A stretch of DNA of 64,000 nt from an uncultured Paracoccaceae bacterium (lineage in GTDB: Bacteria > Pseudomonadota > Alphaproteobacteria > Rhodobacterales > Rhodobacteraceae). Of the stretch, positions 50,781 through 59,256 are shown piece by piece. Position numbers and translations under genes: made by a program. The notes under the pieces were generated by a model that worked only from the letters and a program-made list of their open reading frames with translations, was not told the origin of the DNA and ran no database searches. Position 1 is the first letter of the stretch; the number at the start of each line of letters is the position of its first letter. The DNA is taken from positions 94,900 through 158,899 of the forward strand of contig CAKZRP010000020.1 of the NCBI GenBank assembly GCA_937146765.1, written 5' to 3'.

Positions 50781-52087
50781 CGGATGCATCCGCAGCGAAA
50801 TGGCCGGTGCGCGGCGCCATGGTGGCCGGGATCCTCGGTATAGCAATCCTCGTCGGTGGCTTTGGCAGCTGGTCGGTCCTGTCGACCATCGCCGGGGCCG
50901 TGGTGGCCCCGGGCCAGATCGAGGTCGATCAGAACCGGCAAGTGGTCCAGCACATCGATGGCGGTGTGGTGGCGGATATTCTCGTGGACGAAGGGGACCT
51001 TGTTGCGGCCGGGGATGTCCTGTTGCGGCTGGATTCGACGGATCTGCGCTCGCAGCTTGTCATCACGGAAGGGCAGCTTTTTGAAATGATGGCCCGGCGC
51101 GGGCGGTTGGAGGCCGAGCGCGACGAGGTAGAGGACCTGACGTTCGATCCGGAACTGGTACGCTTGGCAGCCGAACGCCCCGAGGTTCACGCCTTGGTCG
51201 AAGGCCAGGTACGCCTGTTTGAGGCGCGTAGTGACTCGGTCCATCGCGAGGTGGACCAGCTGGAAAAGCGCGGCAGCCAGATCGAAGATCAGATCACCGG
51301 CGTGCTGGCACAGCAGGCGGCCACCCGGGAACAATTGACCTTGATCGGTGAGGAACTCGCCAATCAGCAATCGCTGCTGGATCGGGGGCTTGCCCAGGCC
51401 TCCGTGGTGTTGAACCTGCGCCGCACCCAGGCCGATCTGGAAGGGCGCCTGGGAGAGTTGATCGCCACCGAAGCGCAGGCGCGCGGACGGATCACCGAGC
51501 TTGAAATCGAAATCCTCAAGATCAGCACTCGCCGACGGGAAGAGGCGATCACACGACTGCGGGACCTCGGCTATCAGGAGCTGGAACTGGCAGAGAAACG
51601 GCGCTCACTGATTGACCGACTTGGGCGTCTCGATATTACCGCGCCGGTGTCCGGCGTGGTTTACGGGCTGACCGTGCGCACGCCGCGCTCGGTGATCCGC
51701 CCAGCCGACCCCCTGCTGTTCCTGATCCCGCAGGATCGTCCTCTGGTGATTGCAACCCGGGTGGCCCCCACCGATGTGGACCAGTTGCATGTGGGCCAGT
51801 CTGTGTCCATCCGCCTACCTGCCCTGGACCAGCGCGAGACTCCAACCCTGATCGGCACGGTGACGCTCTTCTCGGCAGATGCCTTTCGGGACGAGGCCAC
51901 TGGCCTGTCTTACTACCGAGCGCAGATCGAACTGGATCCGGGCGAAATGGAGCGTCTGCCCGCAGGTACGGTGTTGATCCCGGGTATGCCGGTGGAAAGC
52001 TATATCCGCACCGCGGATCGCTCGCCTCTGGCCTATCTGGTGAAGCCTCTGGCGGATTATTTCGTCAAGGCTTTCCGGGAAAGCTGA
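50777..52087 (+). CDS. Type I secretion membrane-fusion protein (HlyD family)
   Basis: 436 residues, ATGA overlap with the ABC gene. One N-terminal membrane helix (MVAGILGIAILVGGFGSWSVL), barrel half-motif VVAPGQIEVDQNRQVVQHIDGG and VDEGDLVAAGDVLLRLD, a long coiled-coil hairpin (about 95-285) and C-terminal ITAPVSGVVYGLTVRTPRSVIRP. It bridges the PrtD-type transporter and a TolC-like outer-membrane channel. Neither TolC nor an RTX substrate gene is adjacent. Confidence 0.93.
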   Translation: MTDASAAKWPVRGAMVAGILGIAILVGGFGSWSVLSTIAGAVVAPGQIEVDQNRQVVQHIDGGVVADILVDEGDLVAAGDVLLRLDSTDLRSQLVITEGQLFEMMARRGRLEAERDEVEDLTFDPELVRLAAERPEVHALVEGQVRLFEARSDSVHREVDQLEKRGSQIEDQITGVLAQQAATREQLTLIGEELANQQSLLDRGLAQASVVLNLRRTQADLEGRLGELIATEAQARGRITELEIEILKISTRRREEAITRLRDLGYQELELAEKRRSLIDRLGRLDITAPVSGVVYGLTVRTPRSVIRPADPLLFLIPQDRPLVIATRVAPTDVDQLHVGQSVSIRLPALDQRETPTLIGTVTLFSADAFRDEATGLSYYRAQIELDPGEMERLPAGTVLIPGMPVESYIRTADRSPLAYLVKPLADYFVKAFRES

Positions 52088-52111
52088 CCCGCCTTGAGGC
52101 TGGCGCAAACA

Positions 52112-52146
52112 GGCGCGAAGGCGGCGCAATTGCCTCTTTTCGCGCC
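52112..52146 (+). terminator. Possible terminator after the type I secretion genes
   Basis: GGCGCGAA and TTCGCGCC form a perfect 8-bp stem with a 19-base loop, 24 bases after the stop; no T run follows. Confidence 0.4.
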
Positions 52147-52229
52147 GCAGCATCCCCTGTAGCGTCCGCCACGTAGGCCCGAGGTCCCTCGGATGCTGAC
52201 CCAAATTGCCGCCCCAAAGGAGCCCGATC

Positions 52230-52691
52230 ATGAGCATTGACGCAAAACTGCAATCCCTCGGCCTCGTTCTGCCGGATGCTCCCGCTCCGGCGGCCAACTA
52301 TGTGCCTTATGTGCTAGTTGGAGACATGTTGTTTGTCTCCGGGCAGATCTCCTCCGATGAAAATGGGCTGATCACCGGCACTCTTGGTGCCGATCTCGAC
52401 GTTGCGGCGGGACAGACCGCCGCCCGCCGCTGCGCCCTGTCGCTGCTGGCGCAGGTCAAGGCGGCCTGTGGCGGCGATCTTGGCAAGCTGAAGCGCGTGG
52501 TGAAACTGGGCGCCTTCGTCAACTCCACCGCCGATTTCACGCAACAGCCGCAAGTGGTGAACGGTGCCTCCGACCTGCTGGTCGAGGTGCTCGGAGATCT
52601 GGGTCGCCATGCCCGCTCCGCCGTGAGTTCGCCATCGTTGCCGCTTGGTGTCGCGGTGGAAATCGACGGCATCTTCCAGATCGAGGTCTGA
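52230..52691 (+). CDS. RidA/YjgF-family protein (154-residue subgroup)
   Basis: 153 residues from ATG 52230 with AGGAG upstream. SIDAKLQSLGLVLPDAPAPAANYVPYV and LLFVSGQIS-type sequence (MLFVSGQISSDENG) plus ARSAVSSPSLPLGVAVEIDGIF match the longer RidA subgroup (YjgH/YoaB-like, cd02199). The catalytic Arg of true RidA that hydrolyses 2-aminoacrylate lies in the RSAVG-type block; here the sequence is ARSAVSSPSLP, so the Arg is present. It opens a tight run with GDPD, DUF482 and phhB. Confidence 0.9.
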   Translation: MSIDAKLQSLGLVLPDAPAPAANYVPYVLVGDMLFVSGQISSDENGLITGTLGADLDVAAGQTAARRCALSLLAQVKAACGGDLGKLKRVVKLGAFVNSTADFTQQPQVVNGASDLLVEVLGDLGRHARSAVSSPSLPLGVAVEIDGIFQIEV

Positions 52692-52697
52692 TCGACA

Positions 52698-53474
52698 ATG
52701 CAAGCCCCGGTCCTGCCGCCCGTCTTCCTGAGTTGTCCGATTGCCCATCGGGCCTTGCACGGGATGCAGGAATACTGTCCCGAGAACAGCCGTGCGGCCA
52801 TCCGCGCGGCTGTCGCCGCCGGTTATGGCATCGAGATCGACTTGCAACTCTCCGCGGATGGGCAGGCAATGGTGTTCCACGATGACGACCTCGACCGGCT
52901 GACCGAGGCCTCGGGGCCGGTGCGGGCACGCAGTGCCGCCGAACTGGCGGCAATCCCGCTGAAAAACAGCGCAGGTGAGGGCATTCCCACCTTTGCTGAA
53001 GTGCTGGAAATCGTGGCGGGTCAGGTGCCCTTGCTGGTTGAGATCAAAGATCAGGATGGTGCCATGGGGCCCGAAGTGGGGCCGCTCGAGGCGGCGGCTG
53101 TTGCAGCGCTTGAGGGATATGCGGGTCCTGTGGCCCTGATGTCCTTCAATCCCTACAGCATGGCGGAGGTGGCGCGTCTGGCGCCGGGCATTCCCCGGGG
53201 CCTCACCACCAGCGCCTATGATCCAGAGGCCTGGGTGCCACTTCCGGCGGCCCGCTGCAGTGAGTTGCGCGAGATCCCGGACTTCGATCGGGTCGGGGCA
53301 AGTTTCATCAGCCACGAGGCGGTGGACGCCGCTCGACCTCGGGTTCAGGCGCTGCGCAAGGCCGGCGTGCCCGTTCTCAGCTGGACGCTGAAATCAGCGG
53401 CAGCAGAGGAGGAGGCGCGTCAATATGTGGATAACGTGACCTTTGAAGCCTATCTGGCGGTGCACCCGGCTTGA
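52698..53474 (+). CDS. Glycerophosphodiester phosphodiesterase
   Basis: 258 residues. IAHRALHGMQEYCPENSRAAIRAAVAAGYGIEIDLQLSADG and MVFHDDDLDRLT carry the metal and catalytic residues of the GDPD TIM barrel (His-Arg, Glu-Asn, Glu-x-Asp, His-Asp); PLLVEIKDQ adds the next metal ligand. The usual AHRG reads AHRA. No signal peptide: cytosolic, UgpQ-like. It cleaves glycerophosphodiesters from lipid turnover to glycerol-3-phosphate and an alcohol. Six bases after the RidA gene. Confidence 0.9.
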   Translation: MQAPVLPPVFLSCPIAHRALHGMQEYCPENSRAAIRAAVAAGYGIEIDLQLSADGQAMVFHDDDLDRLTEASGPVRARSAAELAAIPLKNSAGEGIPTFAEVLEIVAGQVPLLVEIKDQDGAMGPEVGPLEAAAVAALEGYAGPVALMSFNPYSMAEVARLAPGIPRGLTTSAYDPEAWVPLPAARCSELREIPDFDRVGASFISHEAVDAARPRVQALRKAGVPVLSWTLKSAAAEEEARQYVDNVTFEAYLAVHPA

Positions 53475-53522
53475 CCCGGCGCCCGGCGCGCCCAAATAGG
53501 AGGGAGGCGCAAAAGGGGCAGC

Positions 53523-54710
53523 ATGGATCAGGCACAGATCGAAATCCGGGTGCTCGGCGCCCTGTCGCAGATTGCGGCCTCCGATTGGGACGCCTGCGCC
53601 TGCCCTGAAGCGGCTGTCGGCGGTAGGCCCAATGATCCTTTCACAACCCATCGCTTTCTGAGCGCGCTGGAGGACAGTGGCTCGGTCGGACCCGGAACCG
53701 GCTGGCAGCCGCAATACCTGACCTGTTATCTCGACGATCAGCTCATCGCCTGCGCGCCGCTTTATGCCAAGGGGCACAGTCAGGGCGAATACATCTTCGA
53801 CCACAGCTGGGCCCATGCCTATGAACAGGCCGGCGGGCGGTATTATCCGAAACTGCAGATGGCGGTGCCCTTCACGCCCGCGACGGGGCGGCGGTTTCTG
53901 GTCCGCCCGGGGTATGAAGCCCATGGGATCTCGGCCCTGACCCAGGGAGCGGTGCAACTGGCTTCGGACCATCGTCTGTCGTCTCTGCATGTCACCTTCT
54001 GCACCGAGGCGGAAGCGCAGATCGGCCAGGAGCTGGGCCTGCTGGCGCGCTGCACTCAGCAGTTCCACTGGCTGAACGAGGGTTACGAGAGTTTCGATGA
54101 TTTCCTCGCCGCGCTGGCGTCGCGCAAGCGCAAGACCATCCGCAAGGAGCGCGCCCAGGCACAGGGGTTCGGTGGCAGCATCGAGACCTATACAGGTGCA
54201 GATCTGCAACCGCAGCATTGGGACGCCTTCTGGGACTTCTATCAGGACACGGGCAGCCGCAAATGGGGGTCGCCCTATCTGACGCGGGCCTTCTTCGACA
54301 TCCTGCACGAAACCATGGCCGACGACATCGCCCTGGTCCTGGCGGAACGGGACGGGCAGCCGGTGGCGGGGGCGCTGAACTTCATCGGGGCGCAAACGCT
54401 CTATGGCCGCTATTGGGGTTGCATCGAACATCACCCCTGCCTGCATTTCGAACTGTGCTATTATCAGGCCATAGATCTTGCCATCGAAATGGGGCTGGCC
54501 CGGGTCGAGGCCGGGGCGCAGGGCGAACACAAGCTGGCGCGGGGCTATCTGCCGGCGGAGACCCACAGCCTGCACTGGATTGCAGATGCTGGGTTTCGCC
54601 GGGCGGTGGCGGACTATCTGGTGGCGGAGCGTCGTGCGGTGGGCGAGGAAATCGAGATCCTCACCAGCTACGGGCCGTTCAGGAAGGCACAAGTGGAGGA
54701 GACGGAATGA
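53523..54710 (+). CDS. DUF482/FemAB-like GNAT acyltransferase
   Basis: 395 residues. [86 protein letters not shown] and [28 protein letters not shown] define the DUF482 (PF04339) family, annotated as peptidoglycan-biosynthesis-like N-acetyltransferases. Actual substrate is unknown. Its stop overlaps the phhB start (ATGA). Confidence 0.88.
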   Translation: MDQAQIEIRVLGALSQIAASDWDACACPEAAVGGRPNDPFTTHRFLSALEDSGSVGPGTGWQPQYLTCYLDDQLIACAPLYAKGHSQGEYIFDHSWAHAYEQAGGRYYPKLQMAVPFTPATGRRFLVRPGYEAHGISALTQGAVQLASDHRLSSLHVTFCTEAEAQIGQELGLLARCTQQFHWLNEGYESFDDFLAALASRKRKTIRKERAQAQGFGGSIETYTGADLQPQHWDAFWDFYQDTGSRKWGSPYLTRAFFDILHETMADDIALVLAERDGQPVAGALNFIGAQTLYGRYWGCIEHHPCLHFELCYYQAIDLAIEMGLARVEAGAQGEHKLARGYLPAETHSLHWIADAGFRRAVADYLVAERRAVGEEIEILTSYGPFRKAQVEETE

Positions 54711-55003
54711 CCGAGAAACTGTCGGAGGAGACCCGGGGGCCGCTGCTGGAACCGCTGTTTGCCACCGGTTGGGAAATGGTGGAAGGGGGGCGCGACGCGA
54801 TCTGTAAGACCTTCACTTTTCCGAATTTCGTCGAGGCTTTCGCCTTCATGACCAAGGCGGCGATCTGGGCGGAGAAATGGAACCACCACCCGGAATGGAG
54901 CAATGTCTACAATCGCGTTACGGTTGTGCTGACCACCCACGATGTGGAGGGGCTGAGTTCGCTCGACGCCAAGCTGGCGCGCAAGATGGACGGGCTGGTC
55001 TGA
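54707..55003 (+). CDS. phhB: 4a-hydroxytetrahydrobiopterin dehydratase (pterin-4a-carbinolamine dehydratase)
   Basis: 98 residues from ATG 54707, overlapping the DUF482 stop. [31 protein letters not shown] contains the active-site His-His-Pro-Glu-Trp and later His of PCD/DCo[22 protein letters not shown] precedes it. It regenerates the pterin cofactor of aromatic amino-acid hydroxylases; a phenylalanine hydroxylase gene is not nearby. In many bacteria PCD also works in molybdopterin or general pterin metabolism. Confidence 0.93.
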   Translation: MTEKLSEETRGPLLEPLFATGWEMVEGGRDAICKTFTFPNFVEAFAFMTKAAIWAEKWNHHPEWSNVYNRVTVVLTTHDVEGLSSLDAKLARKMDGLV

Positions 55004-55033
55004 GGAGTTGCGCTTTGCTGCGCAAATCGCCGA

Positions 55034-55090
55034 GGGGGGGGGCCGCGCCTGCGGCGCGGCCCCCCCCCCGACATTCGCAAATGTCGGGGG
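55034..55090. repeat. Two overlapping, mutually exclusive GC hairpins
   Basis: Hairpin A (55034-55068): nine G, then CCGCGCC-TGC-GGCGCGG, then a C run, a 16-bp perfect stem. Hairpin B (55065-55090): CCCCCGACATT-CGCA-AATGTCGGGGG, an 11-bp perfect stem. They share the C run (55060-55069), so only one can form fully at a time. Located between convergent phhB and the CHAD gene; no T run follows either one. Confidence 0.75.
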
Positions 55091-55166
55091 CCTGGCGTGA
55101 GGGAGAGAGACCACTGCGGCCTTGCAACGGCCTGAGGGCAAGCCGAGTGCCGTTGGCGCAGGGGGC

Positions 55167-56036
55167 TCAGTAGAGCGGCAGGGCCTCGGTGGCCCGCCAC
55201 ATACGCTGCAGGCGGCGGTGGTCGAGGCCGACGCCTGCTTCCTTGGCCTTGATCAGTTCCTGCGCAATGTGGTGCTCGGGCGAACCGGGCTCCATCTCGC
55301 GCATCAATTCCTGCAGCCGGTCACGCACCGCGCTGGCATCGCGGGCCGCGATCATGGAGTCGAGCAGCTTCTTCAGCATCTTGAGGAAGGCTCTGGTCTG
55401 TTTGGAGGCAAACAGGATCTGGGAAAACTCGGCAGTTGCGCGCAGGCGGCGCAGACTTTTGCGGAAACTGTCCCGATGCTGCGGATCCAGACGTTTCAGG
55501 GACTCACCATGTTTCAGGACCTGGTTGAACCGGGCTTCGAGGGTTTCGTGACACAGGGCTTCCAACCGTTCCCGGCTTTCCGCGGCCGGGCGCCAGAAGG
55601 CGGGGTCCGCCATCTCGCGGCCGCGGGCTGCCATCCCCTGCACCCGGGGGCTGTCCAGCGTCAGGCGCAAAGCGCCCCGTTCCGTGTCGATCCGTGCCAG
55701 CACCCGCTCTTCGAGCGCGCGCAGCGCCGCATTGTCGGGCAACGCGACCCGCGCCGGGGTCAGCGTGTCCTGCCAGAGCAGATAGAGGTCACGCAGGCGG
55801 GTTACTTCCACGGCCAGCCAGCGGGCATCTTCCAGCAGGGCCTTGTTGTGCTCGCCGGGCAACATCGGGCTGAACAGGGTCAAGCCGCTGCGCAAGCGCC
55901 TGAGCGCCACCCGCAGCGCCTGTGCGCTGTCAAAGGAATTGTCCCGCGCCACAAAGGCGCGGGCGGCGTCGATTTCATCCATGACCTCCGCCATGATGCT
56001 GGCGGGGTGTCTCACTGGCTTTTTCGCGTCAGTCAT
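55167..56036 (-). CDS. CHAD-domain protein
   Basis: 289 residues. Helical, with conserved basic/His residues in ALRVALRRLRSGLTLFSPML, ARWLAVEVTRLRDLYLL and SFRKSLRRLRATAEFSQILF: the CHAD (PF05235) signature. CHAD proteins bind inorganic polyphosphate. No CYTH domain is fused here and no ppk or ppx lies in the window. It ends close to the GC hairpins. Confidence 0.88.
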   Translation of the reverse strand: MTDAKKPVRHPASIMAEVMDEIDAARAFVARDNSFDSAQALRVALRRLRSGLTLFSPMLPGEHNKALLEDARWLAVEVTRLRDLYLLWQDTLTPARVALPDNAALRALEERVLARIDTERGALRLTLDSPRVQGMAARGREMADPAFWRPAAESRERLEALCHETLEARFNQVLKHGESLKRLDPQHRDSFRKSLRRLRATAEFSQILFASKQTRAFLKMLKKLLDSMIAARDASAVRDRLQELMREMEPGSPEHHIAQELIKAKEAGVGLDHRRLQRMWRATEALPLY

Positions 56037-56090
56037 ACGTCTGTGTTCAAAAGTCTTCGCCGTTTCGGCAGATACCGGTTTCAGGCGCGA

Positions 56091-56576
56091 TTACATCGCA
56101 TCCAGGAGCCCTTCGCCAGCGGACACTTCGCAGGTGCCCGGACTTTCTTCGAGGTGCAGGATTTTTACCTCACCATCCTCGACGATCATCGCATAGCGTT
56201 TGGATCGCCCGATGAGACCGGCCGGCGGCGCATCAAAGCGCATACCAATAGCGCCGGTAAAGGCGCATTCCGCGTCCGCCAGCATGGTGATCCCGGCATC
56301 GGTGGCGCCGGTGGCCTCGCCCCAGGCTTTCATCACGAAGGGGTCGTTGCCGGAAATGCAGATGATCTCATCCACGCCCTTGGCGGCAAAACCTTCTCGG
56401 GTGCGGATGAAGCTCGGCACATGGGCGGAATGGCAGGTGGGGGTGAAAGCACCCGGCACGGCAAAGATCGCCAGCTTGCGCCCTTTGGCGAGTTCGGTGA
56501 TCTCGACCTGTTCGGGTCCGGCATCTCCCATCCGGCTCAGGGTGGCGGCGGGCAGCTTGTCTCCAACGGCAATCAT
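56091..56576 (-). CDS. Peroxiredoxin (Prx5 family)
   Basis: 161 residues from ATG 56576 (AAAGGA upstream). MIAVGDKLPAATLSRM, PGAFTPTCHSAHVPSF with the peroxidatic Cys near residue 48, and ESPGTCEVSAGEGLL with a second Cys near the C-terminus as in human PRDX5. It reduces hydroperoxides using thioredoxin or glutaredoxin. Cytosolic; transcribed after and in the same direction as nothing else close, divergent from the flavoprotein gene. Confidence 0.94.
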   Translation of the reverse strand: MIAVGDKLPAATLSRMGDAGPEQVEITELAKGRKLAIFAVPGAFTPTCHSAHVPSFIRTREGFAAKGVDEIICISGNDPFVMKAWGEATGATDAGITMLADAECAFTGAIGMRFDAPPAGLIGRSKRYAMIVEDGEVKILHLEESPGTCEVSAGEGLLDAM

Positions 56577-56700
56577 CAGGTCGGTCCTTTGTGGTTTCCA
56601 GATAGGCCGCGACGGGTTTGGGGAATTGCGTCGCGACCGGCCCTGCATGTAGGGTCCTGCGCAGACGGTACTGGAACTGCATCAGGAGACAAGAGGGGAC

Positions 56701-57912
56701 ATGACCCATATCGCGGTGATCGGCGCTGGCCAGGCGGGGGCTTCCCTGGTGGCAAAGCTGCGCAACAGCGGATTTGAGGGGGACATCACCCTGATCGGGG
56801 CGGAGGAGGCACTGCCCTATCAGCGTCCACCGCTGTCCAAGGCCTATCTCCTTGGCGAGATGGAGCTGGAGCGCCTGTTCCTGCGGCCCGAGAGTTTCTA
56901 TGCGGATCAGAACATCACCCTGCGCCTCGGCACTAAGGTGGATGCGATCGACGTGGTGAAGAAAGAGATCCATATCGGCGATGAGGTTCTGCCCTATGAT
57001 CAGCTGGCGCTGACCACCGGTTCACACCCGCGCCGCCTGCCCGCCTCCATCGGGGGCGATCTTGACGGTGTCTTTGTCGTGCGCGACCTCAAGGATGTGG
57101 ATGCCATGGCCCCTGCGGTCCGCGAGGGCGCGCGCGCGCTGATCGTCGGCGGCGGTTATATCGGTCTGGAAGCGGCGGCGGTTTGCGCCAAGCGCGGTGT
57201 TTCGGTCACGCTGGTCGAAATGGCCGACCGTATCCTGCAACGGGTCGCCGCCCCGGAGACTTCCGACTACTTCCGCATGGTCCATGCCTCCCATGGTGTC
57301 ACCATCCGCGAAGGCATCGGCCTCACCCGGCTGGAGGGCGAGGCGGGCAAGGTTACCCGTGCAGTGCTGACTGATGGCAGCATCGTCGAGGTGGATTTTG
57401 TGGTGGTGGGCGTCGGCATTGCCCCGGCATGTGAATTGGCCGAGGAAGCGGGCCTTGCCATCGACAATGGCATTCGCACCGATGAGTTTGGTCGCACCTC
57501 CGATGCTTCGGTCTGGGCCGCAGGCGATTGTGCGTCCTTCCCCTACAAAGGCCAGCGTATTCGCCTGGAGAGTGTTCCGAACGCCATCGACCAGGCGGAA
57601 GTGGTGGCGCAGAACATGCTGGGCGAAGAAAAAACCTATGTCGCGACGCCTTGGTTCTGGTCCGACCAGTATGATGTGAAGCTACAGATCGCTGGCCTCA
57701 ATTCTGGCTACGACAATGTTGTCACGCGCCAGGGTGAGGATGGTCAGGTCTCCTTCTGGTACTACCGTGGTAATCAACTGGTTGCAGTGGACGCGATGAA
57801 CGATCCGCGCGCCTATATGGTGGCGAAACGTCTGATCGAGGCCGGAAAATCCCCGGACAAGGCTGTGGTGGCCGATGCCGCCGTAGACCTGAAGCCCTTG
57901 TTGAAGGCGTGA
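56701..57912 (+). CDS. FAD/NAD-dependent oxidoreductase, ferredoxin-reductase type
   Basis: 403 residues. FAD fold IAVIGAGQAGASLVAKLRNSGFEGDITLIG, ALPYQRPPLSKAYLLGE (putidaredoxin/rubredoxin-reductase signature), NAD fold ALIVGGGYIGLEAAAVCAKRGVSVTLVEM, and VWAAGDCASFP with C-terminal reductase domain (ATPWFWSDQYDVKLQIAG). It likely transfers electrons from NADH to a ferredoxin for a P450 or ring dioxygenase, none adjacent. Its last codons overlap rsmD (GTGA). Confidence 0.92.
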   Translation: MTHIAVIGAGQAGASLVAKLRNSGFEGDITLIGAEEALPYQRPPLSKAYLLGEMELERLFLRPESFYADQNITLRLGTKVDAIDVVKKEIHIGDEVLPYDQLALTTGSHPRRLPASIGGDLDGVFVVRDLKDVDAMAPAVREGARALIVGGGYIGLEAAAVCAKRGVSVTLVEMADRILQRVAAPETSDYFRMVHASHGVTIREGIGLTRLEGEAGKVTRAVLTDGSIVEVDFVVVGVGIAPACELAEEAGLAIDNGIRTDEFGRTSDASVWAAGDCASFPYKGQRIRLESVPNAIDQAEVVAQNMLGEEKTYVATPWFWSDQYDVKLQIAGLNSGYDNVVTRQGEDGQVSFWYYRGNQLVAVDAMNDPRAYMVAKRLIEAGKSPDKAVVADAAVDLKPLLKA

Positions 57913-58478
57913 GGATCATCGCAGGTGACTTCCGCGGCCGCGCCCTTGCGGCCGTGGGCAAGGGGGATGCGGGGGCGCATCTGCGTCCCACCACGGACCG
58001 GGTGCGCGAGAGCCTCTTCAACGTCCTCAACCACAAGCTGGAGTTCGAGGGCACGCGCGTGCTCGACCTCTTTGCCGGCACGGGGGCGCTTGGGCTTGAG
58101 GCGCTGTCGCGTGGCGCAGGATCCGTCACCTTTGTCGATGATGGCCGTGTGGCGCAGGGACTGGTCACCAAGAACATAGAGATCTGCCGCGCCAGGGACC
58201 GTGCCAACCTGATCCGCCGCTCGGCGCTGAAACTGGGCACCAACCCGGAGGCCGCCTATGGGCTGATCTTCCTCGACCCGCCCTATGGCAAGGCGCTGGG
58301 CCAAAAGGCGCTTGAGGCCGCCCGTGACGGCGGCTGGATCGCCCCCGGTGCGCTGATCGTCTGGGAGGAGAGCAGCCCGATGCTCCCTCCAGAAGGCTTC
58401 ACGCTTGAGGACAGCCGCAAGTACGGCGACACCCATATCACCTTGCTCTGGGCGGGCGCGCCCGCAGCCGACAGCTGA
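57909..58478 (+). CDS. rsmD: 16S rRNA (guanine(966)-N2)-methyltransferase
   Basis: 189 residues from a GTG that overlaps the previous stop. MRIIAGDFRGRALA and LRPTTDRVRESLFNVL at the N-terminus, SAM motif VLDLFAGTGALGLEALSRGA and catalytic DPPYGKALG are diagnostic of RsmD. It methylates G966 of 16S rRNA. Confidence 0.96.
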   Translation: MRIIAGDFRGRALAAVGKGDAGAHLRPTTDRVRESLFNVLNHKLEFEGTRVLDLFAGTGALGLEALSRGAGSVTFVDDGRVAQGLVTKNIEICRARDRANLIRRSALKLGTNPEAAYGLIFLDPPYGKALGQKALEAARDGGWIAPGALIVWEESSPMLPPEGFTLEDSRKYGDTHITLLWAGAPAADS

Positions 58479-58495
58479 TCCAAAAGAGAGCCCAG

Positions 58496-59161
58496 ATGCC
58501 CAGGACCTATCCCCGCCCGGATCTCGTGATCTTCGACTGCGATGGTGTGCTTGTGGACAGCGAGCGCATCTTCAATGCGGTTCTGGCCGAGGACCTTTCG
58601 GCGCGCGGCCTCGCCCTGTCCACAGAGGTGAGCCTGCCCACCTTTGCCGGTCTTGCCATGTCGGCAGTGGCTGAAAAAGCCACCAAGATGGGGGCGGATC
58701 TGCCAGAGGACTGGATCGCGGGGGTCTATGAAAAAGCCTATGCCAGCCTGCGCAAGGGTGTGCCGTTGATCCCGGGCATCTTGGAGGTTCTCGCCCGTTT
58801 GGATGCGGCAGGCATTCCTGCCTGCGTGGCCTCGAACGGGCGCGAAGAGAAAATGAAGATCACTCTCACTCCCCATGGGCTCTGGGACCGGTTTCATCCT
58901 GATGCGATGTTCTCGGCCCATACGCTCAAGGTTGCCAAACCCGACCCGGGTCTCTTCCTTGCCGCTGCCGCCCATTTCAACGTGCAGGCCCGTCACTGCG
59001 TGGTGATCGAGGACAGCGCCACCGGTGCCCGCGCCGCCTCCCGCGCGGGGATGCAATGCTTCGGCTACGCGGCGCATGACAAGGGCGAGACCCTCATCGC
59101 CGAAGGCGCGGAGGTGTTCCACGACATGGCCGATCTGCCGCGCCGCCTTGGCCTCGACTGA
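58496..59161 (+). CDS. HAD-superfamily phosphatase (beta-phosphoglucomutase/phosphoglycolate-phosphatase-like)
   Basis: 221 residues. Motif I VIFDCDGVLVDSE, motif II ACVASNGREEKM, Lys in AHTLKVAKPDPGLF and motif IV VVIEDSATGARAASRAGM with a helical cap (C1 type). It is a sugar-phosphate-type phosphatase of subfamily IA (YieH/GPH-like). Substrate not determinable. It starts 17 bases after rsmD. Confidence 0.92.
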   Translation: MPRTYPRPDLVIFDCDGVLVDSERIFNAVLAEDLSARGLALSTEVSLPTFAGLAMSAVAEKATKMGADLPEDWIAGVYEKAYASLRKGVPLIPGILEVLARLDAAGIPACVASNGREEKMKITLTPHGLWDRFHPDAMFSAHTLKVAKPDPGLFLAAAAHFNVQARHCVVIEDSATGARAASRAGMQCFGYAAHDKGETLIAEGAEVFHDMADLPRRLGLD

Positions 59162-59256
59162 CCTTGGCCAAACGCGCGGTCGCCTTTCTGTTGGGCAAGA
59201 GTATCTCGGGGTGAAGGGTCCCGGCGGGGCAAAGGGGCAGGACCCCTCAATTGCCC

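Noticed and set aside
54218..54706. N-terminal extension of the phhB frame to 54218
   Set aside because: These 163 codons lie inside the DUF482 gene in another frame; phhB clearly begins at 54707 with an ATGA overlap.
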